Made by a program: the position numbers and the translations under genes. From the NCBI GenBank assembly GCA_016293535.1, contig JAEDEB010000049.1, positions 1 to 16,316 on the forward strand: a stretch of DNA of 16,316 nt, given 5' to 3'. Shown here piece by piece: positions 13,914-16,316 of the stretch (position 1 is its first letter; each line of letters begins with the position of its first letter). Origin of the DNA: Bacteroidales bacterium (GTDB taxonomy: Bacteria; Bacteroidota; Bacteroidia; Bacteroidales; UBA932). Below the pieces are notes generated by a model that saw only the letters and a program-made list of their open reading frames with translations, ran no database searches and had not been told where the DNA came from.

Positions 13914-13921
13914 TATATTTG
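13914..13921 (+). promoter_or_regulatory. -7 promoter element of mdh
   Basis: TATATTTG, an exact TAnnTTTG match, 46 bases before the mdh ATG. The nearest TTG upstream (13889-13891) is 22 bases away, a little far. It faces away from the minus-strand promoter, whose -33 box lies only 9 bases from this octamer, so the two promoters overlap and may compete. Confidence 0.6.
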
Positions 13922-13967
13922 CGGCGCTTTTGAAGCATAGCCAAAGAACATCAAAACATTTGAAACC

Positions 13968-14960
13968 ATGAAATATCTAACTGACGAAAAGCTTGTGATT
14001 GTTGGTGCCGGTGGAGCCATCGGCTCCAATATGGCACAGACCGCCCTCATGCTCGGCCTGACTCCAAACATCTGCCTCTATGACATCTTCGAGCCTGGCG
14101 TTCACGGCGTAGCCGAGGAAATGCGCCATTGCGGATTCGAAGGCGCAAACATCAGCTGGACCATCGATCCAGCCGAGGCCTTCACAGGTGCAAAGTATAT
14201 CATTTCCTCAGGCGGAGCCCCTCGCAAGGATGGCATGACCCGCGAGGATCTTCTCAAGGGCAACTGCCAGATTGCCGCTCAGTTCGGTGACTATGTCAAG
14301 GAATACTGCCCTGACGTAAAGCACGTTGTTGTCATCTTCAACCCTGCAGACGTCACTGCCCTGACCGCACTTATCCACTCCGGCCTCAAGCCTGAGCAGC
14401 TCACCTCCCTCGCAGCCCTCGACTCGACCCGCCTCCAGAGCAACCTCGCCCGCGAGTTCGGCGTTCCTCAGAGTTCTGTCACCGGTGCGCACACCTACGG
14501 CGGCCACGGCGAGCAGATGGCAGTGTTCGCTTCCCAGGTGAAGGTCGACGGCAAGCCTCTCTCAGAAATGGGCCTTTCCGCTGAAAGGATGGCTGAAATC
14601 AAGCAGGAGACTATCCAGGGCGGTTCCGCTATAATCAAGCTCCGCGGACGCTCCTCATTCCAGAGCCCGGCCTACTGCTCTGTGAAGATGATAGAGGCTG
14701 CAATGGGCGGCACTCCGTTCACTCTTCCTGCAGGCACATACGTCAACTGCGACAAGTGCGGCTTCAAGAATGTCTTCATGGCCATGCCTACCACCATCGA
14801 CGCCACCGGCGTACACTATGTACAGCCGACCGGCACCGAGGAGGAGATGGCAGCTCTCCAGGCTTCATACGAGCACCTCTGCAAGATGCGTCAGGAGATC
14901 ATCGACCTCGGCATCGTTCCGCCGGTATCCGAGTGGAAGAGCCTCAACCCGAATCTCTGA
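13968..14960 (+). CDS. mdh: Malate dehydrogenase (NAD-dependent)
   Basis: Interconverts malate and oxaloacetate; in anaerobic Bacteroidota it serves the reductive branch from oxaloacetate towards fumarate and succinate. The 330-residue protein has the Rossmann loop GAGGAIGS (13-20), substrate arginines Arg86 (GGAPRKDGM) and Arg92, the Asp152/Arg155 pair in ALDSTRLQSNL and the catalytic His180 in HTYGGHGEQM. Arg86 marks malate specificity; lactate dehydrogenases have Gln at this place. The C-terminal half is divergent from the Escherichia coli enzyme but is like that of Bacteroides relatives. Codon use is strongly biased (CTC, GCC, CGC), fitting high expression. It is a single-gene unit with its own promoter and a strong terminator. 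Confidence 0.93.
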   Translation: MKYLTDEKLVIVGAGGAIGSNMAQTALMLGLTPNICLYDIFEPGVHGVAEEMRHCGFEGANISWTIDPAEAFTGAKYIISSGGAPRKDGMTREDLLKGNCQIAAQFGDYVKEYCPDVKHVVVIFNPADVTALTALIHSGLKPEQLTSLAALDSTRLQSNLAREFGVPQSSVTGAHTYGGHGEQMAVFASQVKVDGKPLSEMGLSAERMAEIKQETIQGGSAIIKLRGRSSFQSPAYCSVKMIEAAMGGTPFTLPAGTYVNCDKCGFKNVFMAMPTTIDATGVHYVQPTGTEEEMAALQASYEHLCKMRQEIIDLGIVPPVSEWKSLNPNL

Positions 14961-14981
14961 TAGCTGACACATAGACAATCC

Positions 14982-15029
14982 GCGAGGGTGGCCGACAAGT
15001 CATTGACTTTGAAGCCACCCTCGCTTTTT
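14982..15029 (+). terminator. Intrinsic terminator of mdh
   Basis: A perfect 11-base stem, GCGAGGGTGGC (14982-14992) with GCCACCCTCGC (15014-15024), is followed by TTTTT (15025-15029). Inside is a second helix AAGTC (14997-15001)/GACTT (15005-15009) with a 3-base loop. It sits 21 bases after the mdh stop. The gene on the other strand ends at 15055, and there is no T-run for that direction. Confidence 0.9.
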
Positions 15030-15054
15030 GGTTGTGCCTTCAGCCGCATGCCCC

Positions 15055-16230
15055 TCAGGGGCGCGGAGGACGGGACGCAAGAAGTTCGCCAAGGTCGAAG
15101 CGAAGGGCGACAATCTGGCTGCCTCCGCTGTAACGGCCGTTGAAATTGAAGCGTGCCGCTATCTTCAAATGAAGGCCCGGAGCTATGCGAGGTTCCCAGA
15201 ACAGGTCGATGCGGTCGTAGAGTGCCGCTTTGTCTGCGGCGGCAAGGGCGGGGCGCACGCGGTAGTAAGGGTCTCCGCGGTAAAGCTCGCTGCCATATTT
15301 GAAGCCTCCGGCATCGAGACTGTCGTACAGGGGCATCAGGTCGCGGCCATAATACAGGGTATTGCGCAGGCTGAGATTCCATTTCCTTAGCTCGAAGATG
15401 AACTCACCGCCCTGAGGGCACTGGAAACGACCAACATTGATTCTGTCTCTCTGCAGCGACTGGAGATAGCCAAGGGTGAAGGAGAGGCGCTCAAGCGGAA
15501 CAAATGGAGCGAGGTCGAAGTCCAGCCATGGGTTGAGGAGCAGATTATCCACGACTCCGCGCACCTCATAGCTGTTTGCATAATGGTACAAGTTCGCGGA
15601 GTATCCCAGACGAAGCCACTCCTTGAGCTCGGCACTTCCGGCTGCGAAAACCATAAAACGCTCCCTTCGCCCCTTGCCAATCTGCCCCATCCAGTCGACT
15701 CCGAGTTCATAGCTTGAACGCGGACGGTCGAAGGTCAGCAGAAGCCCCTCTATATTGGGGTCATAGAAACGCAGGGAGTCGCTGAAGAAGGCATCGCTGT
15801 AATGGGCCCTGCTCTTGTTACGGGAAAATATGCCCGCGGTCATCTCCATCGAACACTTCGCGCTGAGCCTTTTCTGCAGCGAATAGTACATGGTGAGCTC
15901 GCCCAGCATGTCCACAGCCTTGCGTCCCGAGCCGAAATCCGCAGTCAGGTCCGCACCGACCATCACTCGATGGACCGCCTCTCCCCTGAATCCGTAGCCG
16001 TTCGCAACGTCACCTGTAACGGCGCGCATCCCGATTTCAGGAGTGACGCGGAAGGCGAATATGGTCATCGACGGGGTGAACATGTTCCCGGAACCGGAGT
16101 TCTCCCTGTTGTCGAAACGCATCGAAGCCCCCACATCGTAGTCGAAACGGATCTGCGCATGGACCAGAGTGCATGGCAGAAGAAGCGAGGCCGCAATAAG
16201 CAGCGCCGCTGCATGGACCCGAATCTTCAT
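15055..16230 (-). CDS. Predicted outer-membrane beta-barrel protein, unknown function
   Basis: 391-residue exported protein not assigned to a named family. From the ATG at 16230 it starts with MKIRVHAAALLIAASLLLPC and continues to VHAQ, a clear signal peptide. The mature part alternates polar and hydrophobic residues, with many aromatic strand ends (IRFDYDVGASMRF, WLRLGYSANLYHY, LSLRNTLYYGRDL), as in beta-barrels. It ends ALRFDLGELLASRPPRP, so it does not finish with the aromatic residue common in barrels. An in-frame extension upstream to 16305 is rejected because that DNA codes for another protein in a different frame. The ATG overlaps the TGA of that upstream gene, so the two are coupled. 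The plus-strand gene mdh converges on it. Confidence 0.7.
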   Translation of the reverse strand: MKIRVHAAALLIAASLLLPCTLVHAQIRFDYDVGASMRFDNRENSGSGNMFTPSMTIFAFRVTPEIGMRAVTGDVANGYGFRGEAVHRVMVGADLTADFGSGRKAVDMLGELTMYYSLQKRLSAKCSMEMTAGIFSRNKSRAHYSDAFFSDSLRFYDPNIEGLLLTFDRPRSSYELGVDWMGQIGKGRRERFMVFAAGSAELKEWLRLGYSANLYHYANSYEVRGVVDNLLLNPWLDFDLAPFVPLERLSFTLGYLQSLQRDRINVGRFQCPQGGEFIFELRKWNLSLRNTLYYGRDLMPLYDSLDAGGFKYGSELYRGDPYYRVRPALAAADKAALYDRIDLFWEPRIAPGLHLKIAARFNFNGRYSGGSQIVALRFDLGELLASRPPRP

Positions 16231-16316
16231 AGGAGTACCTGTGAGAGGAAACGGTTGGAACTCGGCTTGTACGGTTCTTCGACGAGGTAGCCGCATTCCG
16301 GACACCAGCCGCCGCC
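16227..16316 (-). CDS. C-terminal end of an unidentified protein (partial)
   Basis: Only the last 29 codons and a TGA stop (16227-16229) lie in the window. The frame reads GGGWCPECGYLVEEPYKPSS followed by NRFLSQVLL. It contains one CPEC knuckle, half of a possible zinc or iron site. The stop overlaps the ATG of the outer-membrane protein gene as ATGA, the junction type used throughout this genome segment, which supports it as a real gene end. The short fragment does not allow a family to be named. Confidence 0.6.
   Translation of the reverse strand, partial: GGGWCPECGYLVEEPYKPSSNRFLSQVLL

Noticed and set aside
16231..16305. N-terminal extension of the outer-membrane protein (start at 16305)
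   Set aside because: It would place 25 charged residues before a clear signal peptide and overlaps the coding end of an upstream gene in another frame.
1..16316. CRISPR arrays, insertion sequences, phage or toxin-antitoxin genes
   Set aside because: No regularly spaced repeats, transposase or integrase motifs or terminal inverted repeats were seen; gene content is housekeeping.

Overview
The window looks like a chromosomal segment of an anaerobic member of the Bacteroidota, most likely order Bacteroidales. I see repeated promoter octamers of the Bacteroidota type (TAnnTTTG, some with a TTTG about 19-20 bases upstream), almost no Shine-Dalgarno sequences, an S16 protein with a long Ala/Glu-rich tail, DUF2147 and DUF4465 secreted proteins, and an oxygen-sensitive ribonucleotide reductase. 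The DNA looks GC-rich for that group. The genus cannot be fixed from this sequence alone.

Layout, left to right: (1) the start of a lolD-type ABC ATPase gene (minus, running off the left edge), divergent from miaA (plus); both have a -7 octamer almost touching the start codon. (2) tRNA-Leu(GAG) on the minus strand with a consensus promoter and a long stem-loop downstream, then a DUF2147 secreted protein (minus). (3) rpsP-rimM (plus), converging with only 7 bases between stop codons on the end of (4) a seven-gene lysine/diaminopimelate operon on the minus strand: M20 amidohydrolase (DapE-like), lysC, dapB, dapA, dapF, a DUF4465-like lipoprotein and dapD, mostly joined by 4-base ATGA overlaps. 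(5) nrdD-nrdG, the anaerobic ribonucleotide reductase and its activase (minus). (6) A phosphopantetheinyl transferase gene (minus) with a terminator and a long, structured 5' leader, divergent from (7) malate dehydrogenase (plus), which ends in a strong intrinsic terminator. (8) A predicted outer-membrane protein (minus), overlapped by the last 30 codons of an unidentified gene entering from the right edge.

Region 4 encodes most of the route from aspartate to meso-diaminopimelate by the succinylase branch: LysC, DapA, DapB, DapD, a DapE candidate and DapF. Aspartate-semialdehyde dehydrogenase (asd) and the DapC/ArgD aminotransferase are not in the window. The rest is housekeeping: translation (rpsP, rimM, miaA, tRNA-Leu), anaerobic dNTP synthesis, carrier-protein activation and central metabolism. 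There is no transposon, integrase, CRISPR array or phage gene. The least explained items are the structured leader upstream of the phosphopantetheinyl transferase, two stem-loops sharing the same inner AAGTC/GACTT helix, and the lipoprotein inside the diaminopimelate operon. No intergenic gap exceeds 300 bases.
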